Below are positions 44,417-57,009 of a stretch of 64,000 bases of DNA, one piece after another; the first letter of the stretch is position 1, and every line of letters begins with the position of its first letter. The stretch is from Diadema setosum (taxonomy: Eukaryota; Echinodermata; Echinoidea; Diadematoida; Diadematidae). The position numbers and the translations under genes are program-made. The stretch is taken from NCBI RefSeq assembly GCF_964275005.1, contig NC_092699.1, positions 18,032,901-18,096,900 of the forward strand, written 5' to 3'. Below the pieces are notes generated by a model that was not told the origin of the DNA, ran no database searches, and saw only the letters and a program-made list of their open reading frames with translations.

Positions 44417-47400
44417 ATGCTGTGCTCGCGACTACTCACCATGCCTGCTGTCAGGCATGGCCTGGTTAGATGCAAGGCATCAGCTTCTGCAGCCAAGCCT
44501 TTCATCTACCAGGACATGTTCAAACCAGAGCAGGCGCAAGATACTCCATACAAAAGACTCAGCGGTAAGTTCTCCGGAAACAGAATCTTCATGCTGAATA
44601 TGTAGCTGTACATTTTGCATGGTAGAATTCTTGCATTGCCAGTATTTTTTTATGTGATAGAGATGCTATCATAAACAGATTCCAGAAATTACTTGATTCC
44701 AGAAATTACTTGGTACTAAAACTAAACAAAAAGAAAACAACAACAAGTATGAAATGTTAACACAAAATGAAATTTGAAGTCACATGTTGCCATATCTCCA
44801 GGTTAGCTCATATAGTCATTGGTGTAAAAAAAAAAAAAAAATGGAAAGGAGAGAGCATCACTAGACTTGGTGTTGCAATGGAGCATGCTCAATCTATTTT
44901 TTTAACGTTGGGATCTACTCCTCACAGGTGACTTCGTCTCGACTTTAGAGGTTCATGGCAGGAAGATCCTGAAGGTCGAACCAGAGGCTCTAACGATGCT
45001 AGCTTCTCAAGCCATGATTGATATCGCTCATCTTCTCCGTCCACAGCACCTGCAGGTAAATGTGACTGCCATGGCCGGTAGTGCTTGAATATACATATAA
45101 AAGGTACAGTTTGACCTCGATTATCCGGCCTCCTTTTATCCGGAAATCTCTGTTATCTGGACGCATTCATGCAGTGAAGGACTGTTGTTTTTTTGTTTTT
45201 TTCATCCAAAAATTGAGAAAAAACAGTGACTTTAACATCTTTTCATGGATCTATTTCACTAATTTCATGAGATGTGCATGATAGGTTTCTCAATATCTAA
45301 TGAGGTAAACCATGTATGATTTTCACATAAAGATATAGGGGCTTACTTTATTTTTGTGAAGAAGGGACTGCAATTTTGCGCAGGCTAGCATAGATTACAC
45401 CACCGTTGTGGGGTACGCTACCTGCCTAGCTGCTAGTGCACTGGGACGGCAGCTTGGACGGCAGCTATAAACATTAACATTGTGTCTCCCGTATCCGGCC
45501 AATTCGCTTATGCGGATGAGCACTGGTCCCGACATGGCCGGATAATCGAGGTCGATCTGTAATTCAAGGGATGGGATGGGAGGGGTCTTTAACAGAGACT
45601 GGTTTTAGGATGACCCAATCAGGGACATCAGTTTGTTGTGCAAAGTCTGATTGTTTGATTTATTCATTTTCTGTAACATTGTCCAGCAGGATAAACCCCC
45701 AACGTATGTTATGAAAACAACAATATCAGTAATAATGACAGTGTCAAATTAAATCTAATCCATTTCACATTGTTGGTTGTTGTAGTGTCTTGGCACTTAC
45801 ATGTATTGATTTGTCATATCATATTCACTTGTCATGTTGTCTCAAACAGTAGAGTACTGAAGTGTGGCATCACAGCCATTCACTGCCATGGAAAGTGGTT
45901 CTAAAAAACCTTACGTAACTGGAATGTCAAGGAACACAATGCTTGCTAACCATGCTCGTATCCAGTTCCATGCCACTGCCAGATGAAGCCGTGTGCAGAG
46001 GTATTTTAATTGTGTGGAACCAGCACTGAGCTATATCAAAATACGGTGACATCATCACTTTGATACTCTATATGATTCCTGTGAGGGCTAATGCCATTGC
46101 AGCAACCGTCACATCTTGCGACTGTTGTTTTGACCCGTTTGTGTTTTGAAACATTTGGTTTGCCTGCTCAGTGTGCGGCTGTATTTCATTATTTCATGCA
46201 CCTCCTGCTTGCAGCAACTGCGGAACATTCTGGAAGATCCAGAAGCATCCAGCAATGATCGCTTTGTGGCCCTTGAGCTCCTGAAGAATGCAAACATTGC
46301 CTCAGGAATGGTTCTCCCAGGTTGCCAGGACACAGGAACCGCTATAATCATAGGTATGTCCTATCCACTATGGACTTCAGGGTCGTCTTTCATTGGTTGA
46401 TGCTCCACAATGGCAACCTCAGTTATTTCAATTCTTTCCCTGCCAAAGATATAAATCAGTGATTTGGCTTCTGATAAATAGAATCCTTCTTCTATTAAAA
46501 AGAAACATGCAAACAAGTCACTTATCAAAGCGTGTCAGACAGTTCCGTGTAATCCTTAATTATTCTGCACAAACGTCCCATTATACCATTGCTTGTTGCC
46601 ATTGTTGTGAATTTTAAAACAGAATTCTATGAACTTAAGTAGAGTTGGCTGTGAAGAATAAAATAACCCTGGTGTTAAAGTATTAAACTGAGGACCTACT
46701 CCAGAGTCTTCATGACAGCACTTGAGTATACATTGAAATGTTTTGCTTAGTGATTTTTAAGAAGACACAACGAGTGTAATTTGTCTTCATTTAGGAAAAA
46801 GAAGTCAAAACATAACAAGAATGCACTTTGTCCTTGCACTGAATCATTTTCCCATATCAGGAAAACGAGGTCAGAATGTTTGGACAGATGAGAGAGATGA
46901 GGAACACCTTTCAAGAGGTGTCTACAATACATACACACAGACAAATCTCAGATACTCACAGGTAAGGGAAAGCATGTTGTTATTACATGGCAAATACCAG
47001 ATAATACTGCAAATATTGTTGATGACTAACTTCTCATTGATGTTTGCAAATTATGTTCCATAATCATAATGTAATCTCACGAGATGGTATGAAACTAATT
47101 CCTCCATCTGGCAAGATTTTCACTTTCAGACGTCTTGTTGCACTTGTATCATGGAATTTATATTTCCATTTCTAATCTTTTTGGTAAGATTATTTCCATA
47201 GTAGAAGTCCAAAAATAATCCAGAGAGGTAGCAGGTAGACTGCCTTCAGTATATTCAGCTTATTTTTAGTGTCTTCTTAGCTATTTCAAGGAGATATGTA
47301 AGCTGTTTGTAATTGATACAAGTGCAAGAAATTGATATAGGCATCAAATGATATGTATGAGGAAAATGGAGCAATGTTAAGAGTGTCTGTTACAATTTGT

Positions 47401-50400
47401 TCCTGTTAGAATTTAATCAAGTACTGGTACATATTTAAGCCTGTAGTATTTTCATCAAAGACTACCAGGTATGTGGTCCTTTCTGCTCCTGTCTTGTCAG
47501 TGTCAGCATAATCACATAAAAATGACTTGGAAACAATGTTTATAGAATGTAGATATTTTCTGTTAAGAAAACCTTGTTTGCAGACTGTCACATCCTGTTT
47601 GCATTATTAACAGTCATCATGTGTTTGAAGTGCGTGGCATCACTGACAATAAATTGAACCAGCCAAAAAGGTGATGAATGATACCATCATGTTTATCACA
47701 ATGTCCAATAGAATGGTCCTTGATGTGCAAAGCCAATCATGATGACCTCAAATTGTTCAGCTTGCATGATGGTTACTCATCTTTTTGACTTTAATCATGC
47801 TGTGAATTTACACTTTATCTTAACCTGTTGAGGACGGGCTGATTTTGCTACAACAAATATTTCCCATATGACACTTTTCTGAGTACACTCAAGACTCATC
47901 CTCAATGGGTTAAAGACATTTATAGCTTATCTACTTGTCTGATATCAGCCCCAGTCATGATATTGTCTGTTTCTGTTGTCTTCTCTAGGTGTCACCAATC
48001 GATATGTTCAAAGAGGTCAACACAGGCACCAATCTTCCAGCACAGATAGAGCTCTATGCCACACCCGGTGACGAGTACAACTTCCTTTTCATAGCCAAGG
48101 GGGGTGGCTCAGCAAACAAAACTTTCCTCTACCAGCAGACGAAAGCACTGCTCAACCCCGAGAAACTCATGACATTTGTCAATGAAAAGATTAAGGTACC
48201 CCATGTTCTTATCGAGCGAGAGATTGTTAGTGAAACACTGTCATTTTGCTAATGCCATGAATGTATAAGTTCTGATGAAGTTGAAGATAACATTGTTAAT
48301 GTGATGTGAGTCAGATTAGATTAAAACCACCTGATGTTGTAATATTTTAGCACCCCTGGGTGAAAAAATGGTACATCACTGTACGAAGGCATGAAGCGAG
48401 ATGACTTTACTGCCAGTGTGAAATCCACCCATTGCTATTTTGTCAAAAACATTAAGAAATGAGATTGTAACATTTCATTGATTTTGTGTTTTAAATAAAA
48501 GGCTTGCATAAAATGTTTCAAAGATCTATTTTATAATCCAGCTATGAATTATGAATGAAGTGGCATAACAATGGACTACTAATCAATTTCAATGGAAATT
48601 CCACTACCTACCGGGTATTCATCTTCAGGAGCCACAGGTATTGCCTTGCAGTCTGTATCATGAACACAGATGTCAGCTAATACAGGAGCATCAGCCAATA
48701 CATGAGGGTGTAATAAAACTGTTAAGGTTACATTTTCTGTAGCTGAATTTGAAAGACCTCAAGGAAGGAAAAATTAAGCTGTAACAACAGAATGTACATC
48801 TTTACACAAATCCAGACCCTCGGTACTGCAGCCTGCCCACCATATCACCTTGCCCTGGTAGTAGGGGGACTCTCCGCTGAGATGACGCTCAAGACAGTCA
48901 AGATGGCTTCCACCAAGTACTATGACAACTTGCCAACATCAGGTAGATATTTTAGCTCTGCACATTGTCACTGCAGCCAGTCAATCAAATCATTGAATGG
49001 AGCTGTAAAGATATACTGTATACTTGGTGTATTTCATGGTGTGTTTATTTTCCCAAATTTCTGGAGTCAACTGTGTCACAGTGGTCCTTGATCACAAATA
49101 TGTTTACCTGCAAATTTGTCGTACGAGTCCTAATTTGCAAAATAAATGCCACATACAGGAGTCATCTTCCACTGAAAATCAATCATGCACTTTAGAGATA
49201 GAAGTTATTTTGTAATATACCTCAAATAAGTGTGCCAAAGGCATTATTTTTGTATCTGCTCATTGTAGGTCTCTGTGTGACAGTTTGTTTTATGATGCAT
49301 TTCTTCAATTTTCAGCATGATATGTTATTCATTAAAATCCATTGTTGAATATGAAAAACTTAGTAGGATTCTTTTAATGGACTGGTTAGAGCCCCATATG
49401 GGATGTGACAATAGGAGGCAAACAATCTAATCACAAATTATGAACAAATGGTCCAAAGTGTAATGACATATCATTGCTCGTGGCTTGGCTGGTGGTATTT
49501 GAAATGTTATTCCACCACAAATTTCCATCCCTGATAGGGAATGATCAAGGCAGGGCATTCCGAGATCTGGAGCTTGAGAAAAAGATTCACGAACTGTCCC
49601 AGCAGCTGGGCATTGGAGCCCAGTTTGGAGGGAAGTACTTCTGCCATGACGTCAGGGTTGTTCGTCTTCCAAGGCATGGTGCATCATGTCCAGTCGGCAT
49701 TGGAGTGTCCTGCTCGGCAGACCGACAGGTATCACAGTCGAGGCAACCATCACAAAAGTCTTGAATCAATAGACATGCACGGTTTTGTTGTTTGTCCCTG
49801 AAAGAGAAACCAAGAGAGAATCACTGCAAGTGTGTAGGGATATTTTCTTGATATTGAGAGACCTGTGGATTGTGGAAATTGCTGACTTTATCAAACTTTC
49901 ATATCTAGTGCTTGCAAAAGAAATAAAAAAACAAATTGGCAACTTAAAAAAGCGATTTCTTTGGTTTGAAAATTCTGTCATCTTAATCAATTTTATTTTG
50001 GTATGACCAAATTAATTTATCATGATAATTGTTTTCATAATTAATGTTGTGTACAAAACCACCTTCCAACAGGAATTATGTATATGATTATCGTTGTCAT
50101 GTATCAAAAGCATTTTTAACAGTAAGCATTACAAGTTTTGTTTCCTCAGTGTGCCTCACGAGGTAATTTTTGATGGAATGAGACTACAAGTTCCTTGCTT
50201 CTGGTGTGCATGAAATCCACAGGCTGTAGGGAAGATCACAAGTGAGGGTGTGTTCTTGGAGCAGCTTGAGACGAACCCCATCAAGTACCTGCCTGAGGTA
50301 CAGGAGGGCGAGCTGAGTGGAGATGTCATCAAGGTTGACCTTAATCGGCCGATGGACGAAGTGCTGGCCGAGCTGACACAGTACCCGATCAGGACGCGGC

Positions 50401-52238
50401 TGAGTCTGACCGGCACACTCGTGGTTGCTCGGGACATTGCCCATGCCAAGCTACAGGAGAGGATTGATGCAGGGGAGGGACTTCCCCAGTACATCAAGGA
50501 CCATCCTGTCTACTATGCTGGACCCGCTAAGACTCCAGAGGTACTGTATATACCAACAAAGAACTCCATTTCTCAATATGTTAACTTTTTTACAAACATT
50601 TGCACTTACTGTACCAAATCTGTCCTGCGTCTGTTGTGTTGTGATGATTGTTATAAATGTCTTCCTGTCTTTATAATATTTTTCCTTTCTATGCAAACCT
50701 GTCCAGGTTTATGGGTATAAATGCATATATTTGTATGGGTGTGTGTCTGCTCATTTGGTGATAGAATAATTATTTAGTGACCATCTGCTCACACAAAGAA
50801 GTATTTATATTTTGCTGTTGTTGGAGAATTGGGGACATTTCATGATGTGTTTTGGCAGATATTTTTTCTGACAAACTGTTAGAAACTATTGAAATCCTTG
50901 CATCTGATTGGCTGAGACAAAATGCTTGATGAAATGCCTCCCAGGTGTATTTTCTTTTGATAAAGATTTGAATTAATGTTAATTATATGCATCTCAGTGA
51001 TAAAGCTAATCTTGGTTCTTCATACTCATGCTACATTTTGAAACCTCAAATAGTGTCTTATTCATGGGAGGGAAATGTTTCTCCAACTCCAGATATCTAG
51101 TCAGCCAGCTTCCATGTGCTCGCACCTGCTCTCATATCCCTTCCACTAAAGATAACACTCTCCCACTAGACTCTTGTGATATCTTAAGGTTTTGGCCTCA
51201 TATATTTCTTCCTCTCCACAGGGTTACGAATCAGGTTCCTTCGGTCCAACCACTGCTGGTAGGATGGACTCCTACGTCAACTCCTTCCAAGCTCAAGGAG
51301 GGTCAAAGGTTATGTTGGCCAAGGGCAACAGAAGCAAAGAGGTAATTACCAGGATGCACAGCAAAAGGGGTCAAAGGTTAGACCCCAGTATGTCCATTCA
51401 GTTTTCTGCCATTGCAAAAGAGCTAACCGTCCAGTGACAGAGTTATTTGAGGCTTGCAGTAAATATTAGTGAGGTGACCACAGCAAAGTATTTTTCAGTC
51501 AAAAAAGTGAAATTCTGAATCTGGGAACTCCTTTGAAAATGGAATCTATCATGCATACATTACAATCAAACCAGATTATCCATCGACAATGACTGCATAC
51601 CAGTTGCAGGAAACCATGCACATGACATTTCACAGTGTAGCTGGTAACATGTAGCACATTAAGGGTTATCATTGAGAGTTATGGAGTTGTGTTTGCATGA
51701 AAATAGGAATCCCTGTTGACACTGAGTCCACATGCTACTGAAGACTTTGTTCGCAAAAACCGATAAGTCCATTTTTGAAGATTTTGAAGTACGGTCGCTG
51801 TCATAAAGTACAAAACAATACCATTTAAATGATATATTGGTCACTACATATAAAGGTACATTTTTGAAGTTATGGTCAAAAGAAGCAAACATTTTCTTAT
51901 TATTCTCTTTATTTTTCTTAACCTTTAATCGCAAATATCTCCATTTGGCAAATATGGACTTATCGGTTTTTGCAAACAAACTCTTCATATATTCTTGTTT
52001 CCCCTTTATCTTCACCAAGGTGACAAAGGCTTGTAAAACCCATGGAGGATTCTACCTGGGATCCATTGGCGGGCCTGCCGCCATCCTGGCCCAGAACTGC
52101 ATCAAGAAGGTGGAGGTGCTGGAGTACCCCGAGCTCGGCATGGAGGCTATCTGGCGCGTTGAGGTGGAGGACTTCCCCGCGTTCATTGTCGTCGACGACA
52201 AGGGCAACGACTTCTTCAAACAGTGGCAGGTGGAATGA
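44417..52238 (+). CDS. Class I (iron-sulfur) fumarate hydratase, probably mitochondrial, complete
   Basis: Ten exons close in phase: 44417-44564, 44928-45055, 46215-46353, 46861-46961, 47989-48195, 48816-48942, 49538-49728, 50223-50540, 51222-51341 and 52020-52238 (TGA), giving 565 aa. The enzyme converts fumarate and water to malate with a [4Fe-4S] cluster. The three cluster cysteines are C129 ([11 protein letters not shown]), C248 ([16 protein letters not shown]) and C342 (GVSCSADRQ); their spacing (119 and 94) equals that of bacterial FumA as I remember it. The catalytic block [13 protein letters not shown] is at 460-472. The first about 30 residues ([20 protein letters not shown]) are basic, without acids, and rich in Ser/Leu/Ala, as in a mitochondrial presequence. 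The length fits the family. This is not the class II FH common to vertebrates. ATG 44417 is chosen because it gives the presequence in frame. Confidence 0.95.
45107..45559. mobile_element. pogo/Tigger-like MITE (453 bp) in fumarase intron 2
   Basis: CAGTTTGACCTCGATTATCC at the left pairs with GGATAATCGAGGTCGATCTG at the right, flanked by TA on both sides (45105-45106 and 45560-45561). Sub-terminal phrases CTCCTTTTATCCGG and GTCTCCCGTATCCGGCC are shared with the interrupted element at 6153-7893, so the two are one family. Confidence 0.75.
50831..50942. mobile_element. Short MITE, GGGGACATTTCATGA family, in fumarase intron
   Basis: The left end GGGGACATTTCATGATG pairs with the right end TGATGAAATGCCTCCC. 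The core GAAATCCTTGCATCTGATTG is shared word for word with the element at 54682-54821, so both belong to one family. This copy is shorter by an internal deletion. Confidence 0.65.
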
Positions 52239-54340
52239 ACAGGAAGGAATCTCGGTTGACAATCAGTGTGTGATTGATAGCCAGTGGACATGCTGCAGTT
52301 GGGTTGCTAAAGATCCAGAACACAATCTCTCTCAATGCCCCTCCCCCTTTTTGCCTTCCCACATTCTTTATTCCTGGTATATTCTCATTAGAAAGCAACT
52401 GAGTAAGATACAGCACTGTTGACAGTAACACAGATATACATACTTGCCTGCAAAACAATATCATATTATGTATTCAAGGTCATTTTTTAAATACTTATAG
52501 TGCTGCTGTGAAAGCTGAGCCACATATTTGGCCACAATGGTATAATTTTACAAACTTCATTGCCCATAACCATTCAGTGGAGCTCAGCACTTTCCTTTAT
52601 TTTATTTCTTTTTATGTTATATAAATACACAGTCTTAGACGTGCATATTTCCAGTTCGAGGATAAAGTTGATGTGAACAACAGCAACCTATGTAGCCCCT
52701 TTAGTATTCAGTTTGTGTGTATGTGTGTGTGTTTGTACCCAGATATTAACATACATAAACTGCCAGTCTATCAACCCATTGAGTATTTCATCTTTGATGA
52801 CCACATAGTTTTACCATCCCTCCTGCGCTTGGAGGCTCAAGTGGCTGATTATACTCGCATCTTATTTTCTCTCACCATCGTCATCATCAAAGTCATCATT
52901 ATCATTTTATGAACTCCTGGATATTTGTTCGCAATTGAGCCATCTACACCTCCACTAAAGACAAAAAGAACAGCATACTGTCTAATGATAGCAACTCTGA
53001 GGCTATTTACTGACTGCATTTCACATCTGTTTTTACCTCGATCACTTTGTCAACTTGATGATAACAAGTATGGGGAGATTATTGGTGCATAGTGACATTT
53101 TTTCTAGTGGATTTCAGATTTCTGGCTGAATGTTCCCAGAGCACAATGCCATCAATTGTCATTCCCTTCTTGCTTCTTGAGGTGATCTTGCAAATCATAT
53201 GCAAATGTGAAAACTGATTTAACAGTACATTGTAGTGCTTTATCTGCATATCTGGCCTGTCAATAATGTGAGTGAATTCCTTTCAAATATGACTGAAAGT
53301 AGTTGGCACTGAATACAAATGGAACATGCCGATATCAATTGCATGTAGCAACAGCATGTATTTTATTGGGGGGGGGGGGGGATACATGATATGAGAGCAA
53401 TCTGAATCAGACTTTAAATGTAACTCCATATTGATATCTAATCTGAATGCCTGGACACACCATTTAGAATGGCAGAAAATCATGTCTGGGCAGTTGTCAA
53501 AAACAATGAAATTATCAAGTGAGGTGACATTAAAAGTAGAATTTAAAACACAGGAAATATATGAATATCCACTTCGGGTAATAATATAAGTTTGTTTTTG
53601 TTTGTTTGTTCGTCATCCCCCCCCCCCTTTTTTTTTAATATAGAGCAGCTCTCAGCTGCCAATCCCCGTAAATACGCTGTTATTATGAATCAAAGATGCA
53701 CTGACCAGGTGTGTAGTCACCAACCCCAAGGATCTACAAAACAGTATTTGTGTAACTGTGGGAAACATCATTTTCATCTCCTTATTCAAGAGATCAATGC
53801 TTAGTGACGGTATAGCAAGTAATCCAGAGCATGTTTTAAGCCAAAAGAAATGTGGACTTTTCAAAGTAGTCTATTCTTTGCAAAGGAAAAGGTTAAATGT
53901 CCTCATTCAAGAAATATGTATCTCTTCTTGATCTGCTGGTTTCAATTACATCTCTGAACATAGACAATGTTGAATGACGGGTGGTTTATGGAAAGTTCCT
54001 ATTTTCGCTCAATTTCGCACAAAACTCATTTGGCAAGTCTACTTTTATCAGTGCCCTAATGGGAAAAGAAAAGCTAGATTTGAAGCGATATTCATCATAT
54101 GGCAATGCAAGGGAATTGGAGCTGATTTTAAAAGGAGCCAGTCCTGTGCTATAGAGTGTATTTGTGCAAATATGTATATCAGGGCAAATTGAGAATAAAG
54201 ATTTTATTATTCGAACATTCATGATAAACTTGTCTGTCATGGTTTAGGAGTCCAAAGAAATGGATAGTCAATTCCAAGATGAGGAATTTTTTACACCAGA
54301 TCTTAATGGAGAAATGAGAGAGAGAGATTAATACACACAA

Positions 54341-54347
<7 letters not shown>

Positions 54348-54399
<52 letters not shown>

Positions 54400-54400
54400 A
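54348..54400 (+). repeat. (TG)n-(CG)n microsatellite
   Basis: About 20 TG units followed by five CG units. The alternating purine-pyrimidine run could adopt Z-DNA. Confidence 0.9.
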
Positions 54401-54681
54401 TGTGTCTGTGTCTGTGACTGTATCAATGTATTCGATATGGAACATTAAAAATTAATCACCATCATGTAGTTCTGGGGGAGGGGCATAATCAAAAGTGGTG
54501 TGAGAGAGCTATTATTTTCTTTAATGCTTACAGGCAACTTTCCATCATGTAGACATGAATAATGTAATTTGATATGTCCTATTCATAGCAATCGCATATT
54601 TGATGACTGGATTGTATGTCAAACCTTGTGACCATAGTCAAGTGAGTCTCTGCCTTTAATGTGGTAACATAAACCGGGGGA

Positions 54682-54821
54682 GGGGGGCATTTCATGAAGC
54701 GTTTTGGTCGAATATTTTCCTGACAAACTGTCAAAAGCTACAGCTGAAATCCTTGCATCTGATTGGCTGACAAACTTTGTCTGACAAAGCTGTCGGACAA
54801 AATGCTTCATGAAATGCCCCC
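54682..54821. mobile_element. MITE, GGGGGCATTTCATGAAGC family
   Basis: GGGGGCATTTCATGAAGCGT at the left and the inverted GCTTCATGAAATGCCCCC at the right. Inner phrases TCCTGACAAACTGTC and CTGACAAAGCTGTCGGACA form secondary inverted repeats. It is the same family as 50831-50942. Confidence 0.75.
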
Positions 54822-55453
54822 AGATATCCACCCTTTCTTGTGCAGATGGTAACTCGTTAGTGAGACACACTCCAAACACAACACAAAGAATGAAGTCTCT
54901 CATACACATGGTGTTGCCGAGTCAAATGCCGGTCCTTTTCAATCATATTTAATTCATCCGACCTTGAGGCGGGTGTGGCGTTCAGTTGGAAATTCACACT
55001 TTTCTCCTGTGACGTGACAGGCGATATTCTCTTCACTATTCAAGGAGATCTGAACGGGGCCTAGCAAATACTCATCACTCACAAGAAGCACACAAAATAA
55101 GATAATTTGAACAGTTGTGAACATCACTGCTTACAAGGGAAATGTGTCGATTTTGATCGAAGCGTCTTGATTTTCTTGATCGAAGCGTCAGGCCGTTTGT
55201 CACCGTTAACAATTTTCTCACGGCGTCAATTTGAAAGTGGCATATTCACACCATAATGTGCACCATCTTCACTCCCTACAGACCACTCTCTGCCTCTTCT
55301 TATCGGCTGGGCGTGACTCATTCTCAGAAACTGTTCCTCTATTGTACATTCTCCCCAGTCATGAAGCAGGTGTTTTACTTGAAATGTAATTATCACTTTG
55401 TCCTTGCGAAATGATCAAATAACTTTGGAATTTAATTTATACTAGAGCTTATT

Positions 55454-55779
55454 GGCCCGAATTCACGAAGGTGGTACAAACAAAACCATGGTCTAAACCA
55501 TGGACAAAAACCATGGAGCGCTAAGTGTCAAACAGAATATTTCGTTAGGAAATTGGTCATTTCGTCGACAAAATGACTGTTTCGTTAACGAAATTATCAT
55601 TTCGTGGACGAAATGTTCATTTAGTTACAAAATGTTGTCATTTCTTTACAAAATAATCATTTCATCGACGAAATGACTGATTTCGTAGCGAAATATCGCA
55701 TGCGACACTTGGCATTCCATGGTTTTTGTCCATGGTTTAAACCATGGTTTCATTTGTACCACCTTCGTGAATTCAGGCC
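55454..55779. mobile_element. Foldback MITE with an internal TTTCGT palindrome ladder
   Basis: GGCCCGAATTCACGAAGGTG at the left pairs with CACCTTCGTGAATTCAGGCC at the right, followed inward by CCATGG blocks. The middle has about eight spaced copies of (A/T)CATTTCGT.GACGAAAT-like short palindromes, each one roughly self-complementary. It is non-coding. Confidence 0.75.
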
Positions 55780-56133
55780 TTTGTGTTTCCATATTACTAT
55801 GGATGGAAGGCTTGCGATCGTAGACTAAGGAGTTGTGATATGCTAAAAGAATAAGCCACGCTTTCTCTCACGCAACAATAATAAGTATACTTCAAATTAT
55901 CATGCTTTCCACAAAAGAAAACACGCATCATGTGAAATTTATTAACCCTTCCATTTTATACCTAAGGGGTTGTAACTGTGATTTAGAACATCTAGAAATT
56001 CATAACGGTGCTTTTTAGTTGTTGCTGCTGTTTTTTTTTTTTTTTCAATGAGATATAATGTATTTGGTCATCAATTATATCAACATGACTTGTGTTCTGT
56101 GATACATCATCGGCATACAGAATGACAGATGCA

Positions 56134-56309
56134 CAGTCAACCTTGCATAAGTCGAATTCACAGTGACAGAAGAAAATCCTCCGACTTACATGTATTTCAA
56201 TTTACACAATGATATGTAAGTGAAGATCCGCCTGACCGGGGCAGATTTTTCTTCGACTTAGTGGTCAATTTTTTGACTTGTGTGATGTCGACTTAGGTGC
56301 GTTTGACTG
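56134..56309. mobile_element. Short pogo/Tigger-like MITE
   Basis: CAGTCAACCTTGCATAAGTC at the left and GACTTAGGTGCGTTTGACTG followed by TA at the right. Inner repeats are GACTTACATG, TTCGACTTAG and GTCGACTTAG. The left flank is CA instead of TA. A lone similar end (CAGTCAACCTTGCCCAAG) is visible near 28960. Confidence 0.6.
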
Positions 56310-57009
56310 TATAATACACACAGTGCTTTTTTTTTTTCTTTTTTTTTCTTTTTTTTTTTCAGGATGACATTGATACAAGAAGCATCATACCAACCGGAAG
56401 CAAGTCAGCACCCCTTTTTATGTGCAGTTGACCTGGCGCTTATAACGGACAATGTAATGCTTACCATGCAGTGCGTATATGGTGGCCGGAAAAAAAAAAA
56501 ATGTGCATAAGGCTATCAAAACAGGACAGTCGAAATCAAATGCTGTGTGTGTGCTTGTGAAAAAAAAATCAAAACTTGAATTGTCATCTGCAACGCCGAT
56601 ACTCGTGACAATGAAAAATATTATGACAATTTTTCCATTGTTATTTCATCATTATACCCACATTCTTTCGATTAATACCGTAATACTCACGAAATGATCA
56701 AGCAATAAAGGCGAGCCCGTTTGCATCGACAGCTCAGCACATGTGCAGTCAGATACCGTTCAGAATGACCTGTTGTTTGATATCCAGAACGTTTGTCATT
56801 GATATCTCATTGCCTATCTATTTGATGCTTATATCTACTCGTGTTTGTTTGATTCTTATTTTAAATGGAATGGCTTGATCAGATAGTTCGACGTAAGTGG
56901 TATGTACAATGTACATTAATAGCATAAAGAGCCTGTCGTCCACTTTGAGGTAAGTAAATTTCATTATTTCTAGAATCAAATGTATATTTCGTGGCAATAC
57001 GCAGTGCAG

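Larger units (their letters stand above)
52239..57009. other. 4.8-kb convergent intergenic region, no gene recognised
   Basis: This lies between the fumarase stop and the stop of the 892-aa gene, and must contain both 3'UTRs. An AATAAA at about 54194 is one of several possible polyadenylation signals. Three MITE-type elements (54682, 55454 and 56134) and a TG/CG microsatellite (about 54348-54400) are present. No exon chain was seen. Confidence 0.6.
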
